This document shows, in pieces, positions 35,795-48,644 of a stretch of DNA of 64,000 bases (positions are counted from its first letter, which is position 1; every line of letters starts with the position of its first letter). Below the pieces are notes generated by a model, which worked only from the letters and a program-made list of their open reading frames with translations, ran no database searches and was not told the DNA's origin. A program made the translations under genes and the position numbers. The stretch is from Panulirus ornatus (lineage: Eukaryota; Arthropoda; Malacostraca; Decapoda; Palinuridae): the NCBI RefSeq assembly GCF_036320965.1, contig NC_092258.1:1446001-1510000 (forward strand), read 5' to 3'.

Positions 35795-36045
35795 ATCGAA
35801 CTTTAGGGGTCAGACTATCGTGCTTTAGGGATAGGAGTATCGTACTTTAAGGGTAGGATTCTCATACTGTGAATATATAATTATCGCACTACGTAAGTAA
35901 GGCAATCTTACTTCAAGGTTAAGATTATCGTCCTTTTGAGTTAGCATCTCCATACTTTACGGTTATAATTATCGTGCTCTAAAGGCATAATCATCGTACT
36001 TTAAAGGGAAGAACTATCTTACTTCACAGTACAAGACTTCAGGAA
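35795..36045. repeat. Degenerate minisatellite, unit about 25-32 bp
   Basis: Repeated blocks of the type TATCGTACTTTAAGGGTA recur with drift (for example near 35795, 35816, 35846, 35968 and 35995). Confidence 0.6.
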
Positions 36046-37651
36046 ATAGTTTTGTTGTACTATAAGAGTCAAATTAAGGTGCATAGTGTGACAAGACAGA
36101 GCTCAATGGCTGAATATTGCACTGAAAATTCAGATTATCGTTTCGAGGGCTCATGTTATACTCGAGAACCTGATCGCCAAACGTTTCAGTGTAACGACTC
36201 AACCTCTTGAGTCCAACAAAAATCTTTGAGTACGATGACCTAACCTACCGAGTATGACTACTGAACCCATGAGGAGACTGACATCCCTTGGGTGCAATGA
36301 CTTATCGTGCGAATATGATGAACTGAGCCATCATACTCACAGAGTAAAGTCTTCGCATTCAAGTTGTTAACCCGTCGTACACAAGAGATTAAATCTTTGC
36401 ACTCAAGGGGCTAAACATTGTCCCCAAAGGTGTGAATTACGGCCGATTTTAGCGGTACCCCTCGCTGGAGGCTCGTTTTCATCCCAGGATGAGCCAAACC
36501 TTGGTCATTAGAACCTACTGATAGTCATGAAAACAATATTACCAAATCTAGTCAAAACTTACCTTCACTTATCTCGAGCAAGTCTAGACGAGGTTAGAAT
36601 CTTCTTAGCTTTGGCGTAAATAGTTTTTGTAAGAGTTCCTGAATCCTAATCTTATCCAACAGCTAACTGTGAGGAGGTGTCTCTGTGCTGTTAATCTTGA
36701 GGAGAAACTGTACGAGAGAGAACCTGGGAATGAAGGGCAACTGTGGGCTGGAGTTGTAATGCAGCGGGAGAGTATGGTTACAAGGGTCAGGTCAAACACC
36801 AGGCCATCTTCTAAAAGGGTTGTAGCGTCGTGCTCAAAGATCCTACAGGCTTCATCAAGGGCTTAACAGACGAAAGCTTCAGATCTAGTTTACAATCACC
36901 ACACGTACATTAATTTCTTTACTTAGATATTCAGCTGGGGTTCTACTGGCTCGTCCCACGTTTAATGGAGAATATATCAGACAAAAGAGCCAGAGTAATC
37001 ACTGCGCTTAAACCTTATAAGCTATGTTTTCGAGCTGCCTAAATTCACATTTTATGAATGCATCGTTCTCAACCTGTGTATCACATCTTAATTTCCCTTT
37101 ACGTTGGGTACAATTAAACATCCTGATGTAAAGTGATATAAAGTTAAGAAGCCATCTCCACCAATCAAAGCGGATCAGAACTATTTACTCTGAAGACCGA
37201 GTGGAGTTGTAAAGTGACATCCGCAATCCCATTCATCCTCCCCTCGCTAGACAACATACCTCATCCGTACACCGTCATCCATCACTCTCCGGCACCGTGA
37301 CAAAGGGTAACCCTCTCCCTTACCGACTCACTTGCCTGTCAGACCTCACTTAGGATACGCTGGTCACCAAACCTGATCAAGTACGGAAGGAAGACTGGAA
37401 CGAATCTAATGAACGGCAACCAAACAAAGATCTTCACTTATAAATAAGACTTACGAGGAAAGGCTCATAAGACCTAAGAATTATCCATGAAAAAGCTCAG
37501 ACACTGAGATCTTCTAGAAGTTTTCAAATTGCTGCATAATTTTGACAACAACGAAAATTGATTCACTTCAGACAAAGGATCAATGACCAGAAATGATTTC
37601 GTCATGGGTCATCAGGCCTCATGCTATGTCCCTAAACCTACGCATGTCAAC

Positions 37652-37656
<5 letters not shown>
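36046..37656. other. Intergenic DNA with faint MITE-like pieces
   Basis: 36200-36415 contains repeated GAGTACGATGACC and GCACTCAAGGGGCTAA-like blocks reminiscent of a decayed array of the 42750-type element. No gene seen. Confidence 0.35.

Positions 37657-37710
<54 letters not shown>
37657..37710. repeat. (CA)n microsatellite
   Basis: About 54 bp of uninterrupted AC. Confidence 0.97.
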
Positions 37711-37713
<3 letters not shown>

Positions 37714-38008
37714 TCAGCTCACACGTTCATGGAACAGAAAACACGTTCGGTCAAAAAGAGAGTTGAAACACTCACGGTCGCCTCACATCCAGAGCGACGT
37801 TTAAAAAGCAGGAATGCGTGACACCCCTTGACATACATACAGCCACACACGCACGCAGACCGTACTCTCAAAATGATGTACTTCTGCACCAGTGAGAAGT
37901 AGGTAGCACGATCCATTTTCTACACAAGACAAAAGAAATGAAGCAAGTTCTTTGTTTTTTCTTTTTCTGAGACAAACATCTTGAAATTTCTGGTGAAGAT
38001 GCCTTGGT

Positions 38009-38012
<4 letters not shown>

Positions 38013-38064
<52 letters not shown>
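38013..38064. repeat. (GT)n microsatellite
   Basis: About 52 bp of uninterrupted GT. Confidence 0.97.
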
Positions 38065-38067
<3 letters not shown>

Positions 38068-38279
38068 GGTACGCGGCTGACGGAATGTGATGAAAATTAT
38101 ATGTGTCCAGCGATGTTTATCAGGATGTAATTAATAATTGAGGCTCACATCTCACGTCCCTCGGGGCCTAGGGCAGAGTGGGTGGCGCTCGCCTCACGCC
38201 TGCCTCCTCGCGAAAGCCTTCGGCAGGGGACGGTCAAAGTGTGTAGCATCGAGAGAAGCAAAGAATGTAGCACCAGCCG

Positions 38280-38410
38280 CCAGTAACAGTAGAAGCTGTT
38301 GGAACGACAACAATAACAGCAGCGGCAACAGCAGAGGGAGCAGCCGGAGCTGTGGTTGCACGGGCAGAAGCAGCAGGATCCACAGGTAGCCGTTGCAGCA
38401 CCAGTAATCA
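38280..38410. repeat. CAG/AAC-rich low-complexity tract
   Basis: Imperfect CAG, AAC and AGC triplets. Open in several frames only because of its composition. Confidence 0.6.
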
Positions 38411-41226
38411 CCGCCATAATAAAGAAGGCCCACCAGGAGAGCTGGAAATGTTCCCAGCACAAGGCAACAACAGGACACAGTTAACAACAGAGTACAGTAT
38501 TTCCCAGTGATTATCCTTCATTTGGGTTTCTATTTCTCTCTGTTCACACACATTGACAAAGGCCAACTTGACGCATTTACATCAGGAATTTCGTCACACA
38601 GAACAACAGGGTTGAGTGCCTCTAGTGTGCGTCCATCCACGTCTTTATTTCCTCGTTTGTAAAACTCTGTTGTGAGAAACACTTGTCTCTCTTAGCGAGG
38701 CACCTGTCATGTCCTTTGTTACAGAACTTCCTGTCTCCGGACTACACCTGGTTCGTTCTGATATCCTTCTCTGATTCCTGCTACAGTAAGTTGTGGTGGA
38801 GACGTTCGTCTTATTCTGTTGTCCATCCGATTATTTCTATCTTGGTAGAACTATTTTCTTGCACATCGTTCTGTCTTGATGGTGCACATGTGGAATCGCC
38901 AGCGAACGACCCGTTTGACAGTGTCCAGATCTCTTTTTCTCTGCCCTGGTCTGTCGGAGCGTTCTGTCGTAAACAAAGCTTTATTACGGCATTAATGATA
39001 GTCTGCCACAGCTGGGAAGCCGGTTAGCAGTCGAGGCCCAGTTACTGTCTGGCTTGGCTTCTCACCTGTACGCAGGCAGGAGGGGCAAAGAAAGATAAAC
39101 ACGAGAAAGGTTTTAAAGGGTAAAGTTACTATGACGAACTTGAGAGAGACACAGAGAAAGAAATAGAGAATCCTTTCCACAGAAAAGGGTTTAACTCTGT
39201 GCAGATCACACCACGACAGCCGAATATTATGATCACTGGAAACGATCACTGTAGTTTTCTTCAGCACCTCACCTGCCGGCACTTATTGTTATCATCCTGG
39301 TTGATCACCCGCCAGTAGTTTACTGTGATCACACTCTTCCTCGTTGATCACGTTTATCTTAGTGGCTAGTGTTGCTTGTTCTTGACGCAATTACACTATT
39401 TTGCCATACTGAGAACGAGTGAGTCGAAAAGGTGCTATCTTACAGCGTTACTCACACACGCTAGACTAAGAAATGCGTTCTTAGAAACACATTGATATAG
39501 CTGGAAGAGCTGATGGATACAAGGCTATTAAACAAAGATATATATATATATATATATATATATCATGCCTTAACATAAGAGGTAATACCACCTTTTTTAA
39601 TGAATATAATAATCTGCGAAACTTATTTTTCTCGATGACAGTAATGACGTGACTGATGAGCAGGTGAGATGATGAGAGTGGAGGAGCCTCGCCTACATTC
39701 CTTCAGAATGAATGGAAGGAAACTGATGAGGACCCGGCCCAGCGTACCTATGGCAGCCGCCCTTCGGAAATGCTGGCCTTGGGCGCGCCAGGCGAACGCT
39801 CCCTGAGCAGAACGTTGGCTTGCTCGGCGGGCGGATGCTGTTACCTTCTGCCTTACATGTGTTGGAAATTATAATGAATTTCCTTGAAGAAGAGTCACTT
39901 ATACGTGACTTCCACTGAAAATGAATTACACGTAATGATAAGAATAATCTTTGACGTGCGTTGCTGGTCTGTAGCTCTGGTTGATTGGCTTGTGCGGGTA
40001 TCATCATCTGGTTCATTGTGTACCCCATGCTCATCCTGTGAACGGTAGCGCAAAACTATTCCAGAGGTCACAAAGGGTCTTTGTCAGACTCCAGTGGGCT
40101 GATACTACATAAATTGTTACAAAATTGGTTCATTACATTAGGGAGCGGCCACATCCTGTGGCTACGTGTGTGTGTCTTTCATGACTGCCAGGTTTTACGC
40201 CTCGAACCATCACCTGAGGATCTAGAGACGGATTCCCCCTTCCACCGCCTGACGTATTAACTTCACCAACCTCTCTGTAAACCCCTGGTGAGGCTACGGG
40301 ATGTGTGGAGTGGTATCTGCCGGAGGGCAGTTGCAGGAGGGGTGCTGGTTGCATTTCTAGAGAGGAAGGAAAAAAATCACCAGACGCCTGGTAATGAGGG
40401 ACGATGGTAGGGCTGTGGAGCCTGGGAGGCGGGTATACCATCAACCTGAACGGTCCCTTCCCGTGCAAGGCGCCGCCAGAACCCGCCATTATGGCTGGCT
40501 CGCAGTGGTTACGGTCATTACCTGTAATTAATCCCAACTCCAGGCCTGTCTGGTGTCAGGGTCGTCATACCTGCGTGGCTCTCATACCCTAGATAGGTCC
40601 TCCCTGCTGGTCCATTAGTTCCTAGGGACCTTCCTGTGTCTGTGGGGCCTCTATCCTGCCTAACACACGTTACTCTCCTTCCCTGACTGGCAATACGAGT
40701 GTACTTTTATACGATTGCTTGTCATCTGATCCTCATCTCAGCACGCACGCTCACTATCGCGTCCAGGGCGGCTCCAGGGGACATTCTCTTTGCCATCCCT
40801 ACGGGAGTTTCTATGTTGTCCCAGCTGACCGTTCCACTGTGGGGCAGAAGGGACAATGTCCCCGCTCACCCACCTCAACTCTTGACGTCAAAGATGTGAA
40901 GACGATTCATTAAACTTGTAAAGAGTGTGACGTCATCAACATCACATTCTGAATCGCTAAATCTAAGAAAAGGGTTGGAAGTGAATGTTCTGGTGAAATC
41001 ATCATAAAATGTATTATAAGATCCATACAAAAGGTGTATTCTCTTACGTTCATAAGTAATGAACGAATTTGTGAAGACAATTTTCAACAACAATAGTCAT
41101 ATCTAAGAATACTCTAAATATTGTTTCCATGAAATCCTATATCCCAAAGCCTATTCACTGTCTGTATTACACTGCAAAGTTTCGGTGGGACGTTTTATGT
41201 CTTTTTAACGATGGAACCGTTTATAG
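38411..41226. other. Intergenic DNA, no gene recognised
   Basis: It contains a short (AT)n at 39540-39563. Open frames at 40034-39693 and 40537-40133 (minus) lack conserved motifs. Confidence 0.4.
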
Positions 41227-41355
41227 TTAACTGCTTGAGCACGCCGGTATGACCCTTGGGTATAATGATGTAACCTATAACCTGAACCCCTAAAGGTCGG
41301 GTCAAAGGTCATGCCATAATACCTAAGAGTCGTGCTACTGTGCTAATGGAAGTTT
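41227..41355. mobile_element. TTAA-ended MITE-like element (copy 1)
   Basis: 129 bp starting TTAACTGCTTGAGCAC, with the inverted match GTGCTAATGGAAGTTTA at the right end, which has lost TTAA by substitution. The centre has GGTCAAAGGTCATGCCATAA, as in the other copies. It lies 34 bp downstream of the CRPPA stop codon, so probably in its 3' UTR. Confidence 0.65.
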
Positions 41356-41388
41356 ACTTAATATTCTTCTGTATTGTTTCGGTGACCT

Positions 41389-44300
41389 CTACAGGACCAA
41401 GACCTGCCCGTGGAAGCAGCCAGTGGTCTGGTCCAGCAGTGTCTGAACCAAGTCACCAAGGCGGCAGTTCTCGTCCCCTGTAGAACCAGAGGCAGGACTT
41501 GGAGATACTGAAGTGGGAGATTTTTCGGTGTAAGAATTATACTTTTCCCCCTGGCAGCTCGACTGCATCAAGGAGGTTCTGCTGGAAGAGCGTAAGAGAA
41601 CAGTAACATTGGCAGAATGTTTACTAAACACGTCTCTCAGTTGATGCTGAAGCAGCGTTAAGTGTGCTACAGTCACATCACAATCCTCACTCTTTAATGT
41701 GAAGATAAGAATCACTGTACAAACGCTATGGTCGATTCCCCTAGCGACTTCCTGAAGACATTCTTGGAAGACCATCACAGTGTCCAGGTTGGCTATAACC
41801 ATCACACAAGAACCTGGCGCTGTTGAGGTAATATCGGAGTCACTTGAAAGGTAGACATTTCGAGAACTAGTTCTGAGCGTACTTTCCAGGGCTGTGAAAA
41901 CAAGTACACACTCACTGTCACACGTGAGAGGGACCCTCCTAGCGTGAGGGTCTGCAGTTGTCTTTCTAAAATATAATCCTTTCTGTCCCTCAACAGGCGG
42001 GGTAGGGACGTGAGACCCCAAGAGATGGCAACTCTTGATGTCTTCATCACTAGCAACTTGAGAACTGTTATGGCTCGAACCTTCCACCACACCTTCAACA
42101 CGTTGTAGCGGCCGAACCTCTTGGCTTGAGGAGGACGAGGAGAGGGCACGGCAGATGACAGCAATACGACGGATGTACCGCGGCAATAGGGCGCGCGCTA
42201 CCACCAGGTCCCGCTCTTCTGTCACCTGTAGATAGAGAAAGAGAGAAAGGAAGCAACTTCGTCACAGTATGATAGTCAAAATACTTCAGAGAGTGCAGGG
42301 TCCTGGACCTACCTTCCATAGATGTGGAGGTCCTAGTACCAGCTTAGCTCTGACGCCGGCGTAATGCAACGCTAGTGCCAGGCACTCTGTTCCGTGATCC
42401 AACTCCGCTTCACTACACCTGCACGGACACAGGCGAAAGCTAGGGTTACAACTCATGTTTTCTGTCAGTAAAAAAAGTGAATGTACAGTTTCACAGAAAA
42501 CTGGAAGTATGTGTACATGCAGCACAGCCATTGTCAACCCTTACACTATCTCCTGCCATGTCGTGTACACCCCCGTGACGATGATGAATCAAATACGGAA
42601 ATGACAGAAGGTAAAGTTATGAAGATGCTGCCTCTACTGCACGGGGTCCAGTGTTGCCGTGGTCACAGCTTCATAACTTTACAACAGAAGCCACACTGCC
42701 AACCGTGACTCCTTGCACTACTCCCAGTGATCGCTCTTGAATATCACGTTTAACCCCTTGACCACGACGGTACGACCCTTGCATATGACGGCCTAGACTT
42801 TGACCTTACCCGTAAGGACGAGGTCAAAGGTTCAAGCCGTCATACCCAGAAACCTTACTGCTGTGCTGAAGGAGTTAACACTGATATTGATGGAAGTATT
42901 CATTCTTCATGTCGCTCTTTAAGATGCTGTATATTTCGTTTTAGATAAAATGATATTCACCTACCAAGAACATTATGTAAAACCTCCAGGAATCTTGCGT
43001 TTTAAAGCAACATAAACAGATTTCGAAAGGTTTCCGCATAAAGTATGTCAATTTGTCTACAAATGTCCCCACAGTGGCTAATAATTTGTTAATCATGTGA
43101 ATCATGTTCTGATGTTATTTGCTTATTACTTTCCATTTCTTTAATTTTTATATTTCTATACTTCTGAAATATGATTCTCAAGTGAATGTGTTTTTCCTTT
43201 TCATTCTCTGTGTTAGGTCCTGATCTTTCTCATTTACATACCGACCATCCTTTCTTCCATGATCACTTTCATATTTGATTCCCTCCGCACCCCTCAATTC
43301 CAGGTACCCTCCACCCAAGCACTCCTGACTAACAATGGACTTGCATATCTGTATCGAATAATTAAGACTGTAGGGCCACCTCTGTATCCTAACTCATGTA
43401 TCATTATATTGCCTATGTGCTCTATTGATACATATGCCCAACCTGTAATATGTGTATCTGTGTACTGTGGGCCATCATCCTACTTCTGTAACTTACCTGA
43501 AGTTCACCAACGTTTGCGTAACTCTTTACACTCCAGGCTGTTGTGTGCCTGGAATGTCTTGCCCACGACATGACATGTGAGGTGGTAAGTACTGTGATGG
43601 AACTAACTAACCTGCGGTAGGCGTCCCTGAGCACGGCATACCGGAAGGCCTGCGGCATCTCCGAGTTGCGGTAGTCACTCCTGACGAGGCTCTTCTGCAA
43701 AAGGCCCTGATGGTCCGGCCTGAGTACTGTGGAAATAAGAGGCCTTACCGCCCCAGCTGCCCCGCAACGCTCTGCCCACACCACAACCTGTGACAGGGGC
43801 GCCGCCGATGGTTAGGTTACAAGACATATGGCATAGAGTTACATACACTCATATTTAGCGATTATGGTCCAGATCCAGAAAACATTAGTCATGAACATAC
43901 ATAGACAAGCACCTTCACAAACCCCTCCCATCTCACCCACACAGATGGAATAACATTTCGTTATTTTCCTACATCCACAAACAGATGATATCCACCAGAA
44001 AAATCCACACAATCCTCAACACTTTTACACCCACACCATTTGACACAAAAACACCTCCACACTAACACACGTACAAACACCCTCACGATTTTTTCACATA
44101 TGCACAGACACTTCACTTAATACACAATACCCACAAACCCATACGCACCTCCTAATAAACACCCTGAAAGCATCCTCCATCACACGAGACGCACCTGAGC
44201 CAAGATGTCAGGAGGCAAGAGCGGCCGGACACCATCATGGACGAGCACCACGTCAGGCGGGTCCTGGGCGAGGGCCTCCACTCCCACACTGATGGACCGG

Positions 44301-45976
44301 TGACGGCTGCGTCCTCCCTGCCAGGGACACCACGAGATACATAGGGATTCAGACAGAAACGTATAAATGAGTCCTAGCGAGGCTGTGCATGAAAACTGGC
44401 CACCCTTCACCTCTGTTCTACTCGTCTGACATCACCAGGACATCGGAGGACACACATAAGCTAGTGAATATCGTCGCCAGTCTACTCTCAGTGGGCCTGT
44501 GTATCATCTACATAGAAGAGTCACTACACTATTAAAGAAAGAAATAGACTATCCACACATCAAGGTGCAAGAGGCAGAGCATGAGCTATGTTTGTGTATT
44601 GCTATTTAGGGCTAGAGGTGCGTTTCAGTCAGCCTCGTTCTATGGATCGCCAGCGACCATAACGTCAGGATGTGCTGACTACTGACGAAGTACCTCTCAG
44701 TTCACCACTTTTCTCTCTAAACATTGCAAATTGAATGATGGTATAATGCTTGCTTCTATTACTGCAGGTACTCCATAAATGTTTTTCCTCAGAGTTAACG
44801 AACAGGAGGCTGGGGTCAGGGATATCATTTCTTGATAAGAAAGGCAGTTAATAGTTAACCCCTTGAGCACAAGAATACAACCCTTGAACACGACATTACG
44901 ACCCTTTGTATGATGGCCTGGCTTTTGACATGGCCTTCGAAGGTCAGACTACTGTACCCAAGTGCTGCACCATCGTTGTGCTCAAAGAGTTAAGGTCTAT
45001 CAGCAAATACAAAGTAAACATGTTGACGTCACAGGTGGGAGCAGGGTGATTGGCCTCTCTCTGTCATCTGTAAACCTGACTAACTTTACTCAAAGACTGG
45101 GCGCCAGGATGCCATCCTCATGTGCCAACTAAATGTCCTCACTCTTTATCTCTCTCTTGCAACCACACAATCTCCACAGCACTTTCACACTTGACTTCCA
45201 CTGCATTTCATACTTTATTCACGCTACCTGTCACACTTCCCTCAGGGCTCACTTTTCTATGGGTCACACCTCTTGTTCTTCCTACTTTTCTGTAAGACTC
45301 TACCACACTCGACCTGTGTCCACACTTGAATAGCACCACACTTGACCTGTGACCTACTCATCGCTTGATCTCACCTGGACGACGGTGACCTTGGAAAGGT
45401 GGGCTTGGGTGACGACGCCCTGCATCCTCGTCAAGTCCTCAGCCACCACTACCACCCGTTGCACCCACGGCGTCTCCTGCAGCGCCCTCAGGCAGTGCAC
45501 CACCAGCGGCTGCCCGGACACCTACACATAGACACACAAAAACACGTCATGTATGGCAGTATACGCCAAAAACATCGAGTTGCGGGACGTATACCCCTCC
45601 GCCCACTTGGCCTCAGGTAACGCACCCTGATCATTGAGTGTCACGAACTTGTAAAGGCTAACGAAGGTTCTTCACATTCTCAACATGAACATGGATCAAA
45701 ACATTATCATCTAAACTGTATCAATACTTTCATATCCTAACCTTCTTGCTTAGATTTATGAACAGACTCCAGTTACAGAGGTTTTCATGAGAAAAAAAGA
45801 CGGTCTTGTGAGCAGCGTCGGAACCTTGAACTCACCGTCAGGTACTGCTTGGGTGTAGAGTGCGCCATCCTCTTCCCGCAGCCGGCAGCAGGTACCACAG
45901 CAGCCACACGGCATCGCGGCACCACATCTTCCAACGGCAATGAACCTTCCTGAAGAGACTCGGCCTCCTCAGACAT
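41389..45976 (-). CDS. CRPPA: CDP-ribitol pyrophosphorylase, CRPPA/ISPD (complete, 6 coding exons)
   Basis: A cytidylyltransferase making CDP-ribitol from CTP and D-ribitol 5-phosphate. CDP-ribitol is the donor used by FKTN and FKRP to build the alpha-dystroglycan glycan. Exons on the minus strand: 45976-45836, 45521-45375, 44317-44195, 43787-43612, 42418-42313, 42225-41389. They total 1530 bases, 509 residues plus TAG, all GT-AG with matching phases. The IspD-type nucleotide-binding fold covers about residues 23-255: PAAGCGKRM (29-37), PKQYL (42-46), RHRSISVG (101-108), HDGVRPL (123-129, acidic metal site at Asp124), NSEMPQAF (178-185), ELDHGTECL (201-209) and LWKVTEERDL (229-238). The C-terminal part, about 255 residues in one exon, is the poorly conserved second domain of animal CRPPA and starts with a serine run (SSSSSSQE). 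At 509 residues it is longer than the roughly 450-residue human protein. The frame stays open upstream of the ATG, so the start is likely but not proven. Three MITE-like elements lie in or just after the gene. Confidence 0.93.
42750..42878. mobile_element. TTAA-ended MITE-like element (copy 2)
   Basis: 129 bp in CRPPA intron 4. Left end TTAACCCCTTGACCACGACG; right end GTGCTGAAGGAGTTAA, an imperfect inverted repeat with TTAA on both sides. No coding capacity. Confidence 0.78.
44855..44993. mobile_element. TTAA-ended MITE-like element (copy 3)
   Basis: 139 bp in CRPPA intron 2. Left end TTAACCCCTTGAGCAC; right end GTGCTCAAAGAGTTAA, a clear terminal inverted repeat with TTAA on both sides. The inner CTTGAACACGACATTACGAC is a second copy of the left-end motif. 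Confidence 0.82.
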
Positions 45977-47527
45977 GACCTTCTGGGCTAATCGGACTTC
46001 GGGGTTGAACGTGTCTCCAAGCTGACGAAGGAGGGGCGGGTTGTCCTATGTGGTGCTGGAGAGAGAAGGCGTCTAGGGGACCCGGGTAATATTGTTATCC
46101 CTGCTGGGTCCTCCCATGTAGGGGATATGAGCGAGGGCGCTTAGGATAGCCAGGTACTGCAGCGATGCCCTTCTTCAACAACTTCCTGAAGAGAAAAATA
46201 AGGTTCTTACTAGTGGTGGATCCGAATCATGTTTGACATGATAACATTTTAGGTAACTGTTAGCGTCATATGCGAACGTCTTGGTTAAAGTTATGGAATT
46301 TTCACCTCGTATTGCCCACAAAAGACTATCTAGGAGAAAAGGAAAAAAGAAAATAACAGGACTCTCATCCACTAGGGTTGTGCTCTCATTCACTAGGGTC
46401 GTGCTCTCATCGTGCTGTAGTGCCCATGAGGTTAATCAATATCGCTCCTGACGATGCTGCATAGCACAGTTAAGGCGGGAAGGCGGCTGCGTCAGTTCAC
46501 AGCCTGGCCTGGCCTAGCCTGGCCCGTCCTCCTGCCTGATACCGCGGTCCTGCTGGGTGGGCAGAGACCCCCAGGGGCGTGGGCGGAGTTCCTGTTGAAC
46601 AAGGAGAAATCCTCCTGCTTCACACAGCAAACATTTCCGCCCTCATGTCACACAAACTCACACTGATCAATGTCACTAAACATTTGTATGTCAGATCGGT
46701 ATCATAAATCAAAGGTGACGGATGTTTTTGATCACTATATCAAATATATGATTTATTTTGAGAATAAAATCTACAGTTATCTGGCTATATCGTGAAACCC
46801 AAGAGTGACCAGCGTCTTCTTCTGTCTTGTGATGGTTGGCTTTGAACGGGATAAATTGTGAGGAATAACTGAATCCAATTTGTGGAAGGAACACGAAAAA
46901 AAAAGTCCCGCCTTATCTCGTGGTTTATAGCAACTGTCTGACCGTTACAACGTTCACCAGACGTCCATGAACTATGCATAACTGTGATCACGAATGAAAA
47001 CAATATATCTCAGATTTATAAACTCAGTTTTTCTCTGAGACACAAAATTCTTCGCCAAACATGAGCGTTGCTCCTACAACCCCCTCGCCCTACAAGGATC
47101 CGCAGTGCTTCGTGCAATCCTCCTCCTCCCTACGGAGACTCTCCTACCAGTCGACTTCTTTTTCTTGACATCCTTCCGTCCTGGATTTGCAGTCTCCTAC
47201 GAAACTCTCCTCACTCTTCTCTCCTCTTATGTTCATCATGTACATCCTACTACCTTTTTTATTCCGTTAATCCATTTTGTCTTAAGCCCCTACTTTCATC
47301 CCACACCCCCGGAGCACTGGCACCTGGCGGGCGCCGCTTCACCTGCACGACACCTGAGCCCGTGGGAGCCCACCGACCCCAGACACCTGACACCTTCACC
47401 TGACGGGAGTTGAGGTGACAGCCTGGCCAAGGAATGCAGCCAGGAGACCCCCACCTGTTGGTCAGAATACCTTCATATATCCACGACGAGATTTTCCCAA
47501 CAGGTGGTGATCGCACGTAGCGCTCAC
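45977..47527. other. Upstream region of CRPPA, promoter expected
   Basis: CpG-containing mixed DNA. No TATA or other core element can be assigned with confidence. Short duplicated CTCTCATTCACTAGGGT blocks occur at about 46363-46403. Confidence 0.35.
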
Positions 47528-47758
47528 CGCACGTCCTGCATGACTGACAATACTGTTTCTTTCCGCCACTACAGACATAACAAATATAAATCCTGGGCTC
47601 CTCTGGAACTCTTCTCGACAATTTCTCACATTCATTTTGTATATTTCTGTACTCGTCCCATGTATCTTTCTTAGTTCGTTTGGTCGGGCATGAACATTCT
47701 TTCCAATCATCTATATCTTTTTGGCATGTATTCCACCTACACAGTGCTCCTCTGCACC
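47528..47758 (-). CDS. Candidate exon of an unrecognised cysteine-rich protein
   Basis: A 231-bp open stretch (77 codons) on the minus strand, bounded by an acceptor (TGTGACAG before 47758) and a donor (GTGAGC after 47528). It encodes 11 cysteines in patterns such as CRGALCRWNTC, ECSC, and CYVCSGGKKQYCQSCRTC near the end. Codon use looks protein-like and the acidic/basic residues are balanced. I do not recognise the family; a secreted or zinc-binding module is possible. No partner exon was found, so it may be a fragment of a gene extending outside, a pseudogene, or chance. Confidence 0.35.
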
Positions 47759-48580
47759 CTGTCACATTTCCCTATATTTACACTTGCACGTAACGTGAGT
47801 CACGTTACGTTACACCCTGGAGATCAGGCGTGGCGGTGTAAGACCAAAGGTGTGTATATGTTAGGCGGGCAAGTCCTGCTGCTGTGAGGTCTAGCACAGC
47901 ATGAGTGGTTTGATGTGAGTCTGAACATGTCTGGAGGAGGAGTTGGAAAGAGGAGGAGAGCAAGTGGGAAGAATGAAGGTTAAGAATGAAAAGGTAGAGT
48001 GAGATAAATCATGGAGAAGGGAAGGAAGAGTGTGACCACAGGAGGAGGAAGAGCAGAGGCGTGCCGTGCCGTGCCTCCCTCGCTGAACATCACACAGTGT
48101 AGAACAGGAAACGTGGCTACCCAGGCTGCCCGCCTGACGACCCGTTAGGTATCTGGGATTGGCGACGTAGCGAGGGAGGCCTCAGAAGGACGCCACCCAG
48201 CACGAACTGGGAACCACTCTGGGAGGGAGGTGGTACTGAGGACTACTGTGGGGAAGGACTGGTAGTAAATCACTCACTTTAAGTCGATCAAAATACGTGG
48301 TTGAAATCAGTGAGTCCGTGATTGACGGATCATTTAGAATCATCTGCCGCGTCGACAGCAAAGGTCACAAGCGGCGGTTGTCGTCCGCGACCCAGTAGGT
48401 TCTGGGAGCCTTAGTTCCCTGCTAGCGTCGCAGGTGAGTCCTTACCTCTTTCGTGGGGTAATGAAGGACAGTTGCGACATGGCTTCACTGGCGGGTAAAG
48501 GTCTTTATTTTTGCTAAGTAATTTTCCCTTAATGACCCTGGATGTTATCTCTAGCCTTGTTGTAACTACAGAACCACCTG

Positions 48581-48583
<3 letters not shown>
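47759..48583. other. No gene recognised
   Basis: Purine-rich near 47930-48060. Nothing else identified. Confidence 0.35.

Positions 48584-48643
<60 letters not shown>
48584..48643. repeat. (GA)n microsatellite with G-run
   Basis: About 60 bp GA followed by a 13-base G-run at 48645-48657. Confidence 0.97.

Positions 48644-48644
<1 letters not shown>

Noticed and set aside
35819..36020. Regular short repeats that might suggest a CRISPR-like array
   Set aside because: Animal nuclear DNA, repeats are degenerate with no unique equal-sized spacers and no cas genes.
38145..38487. Cysteine-rich and leucine-rich minus-strand ORFs
   Set aside because: Both frames come from the same CAG/AAC-type low-complexity tract. 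No splice sites or conserved motif.
43259..43573. A 104-codon plus-strand ORF ending like a LINE C-terminus (CAWNVLP)
   Set aside because: Only one short word matches and the rest shows no LINE motif. It lies in CRPPA intron 4.
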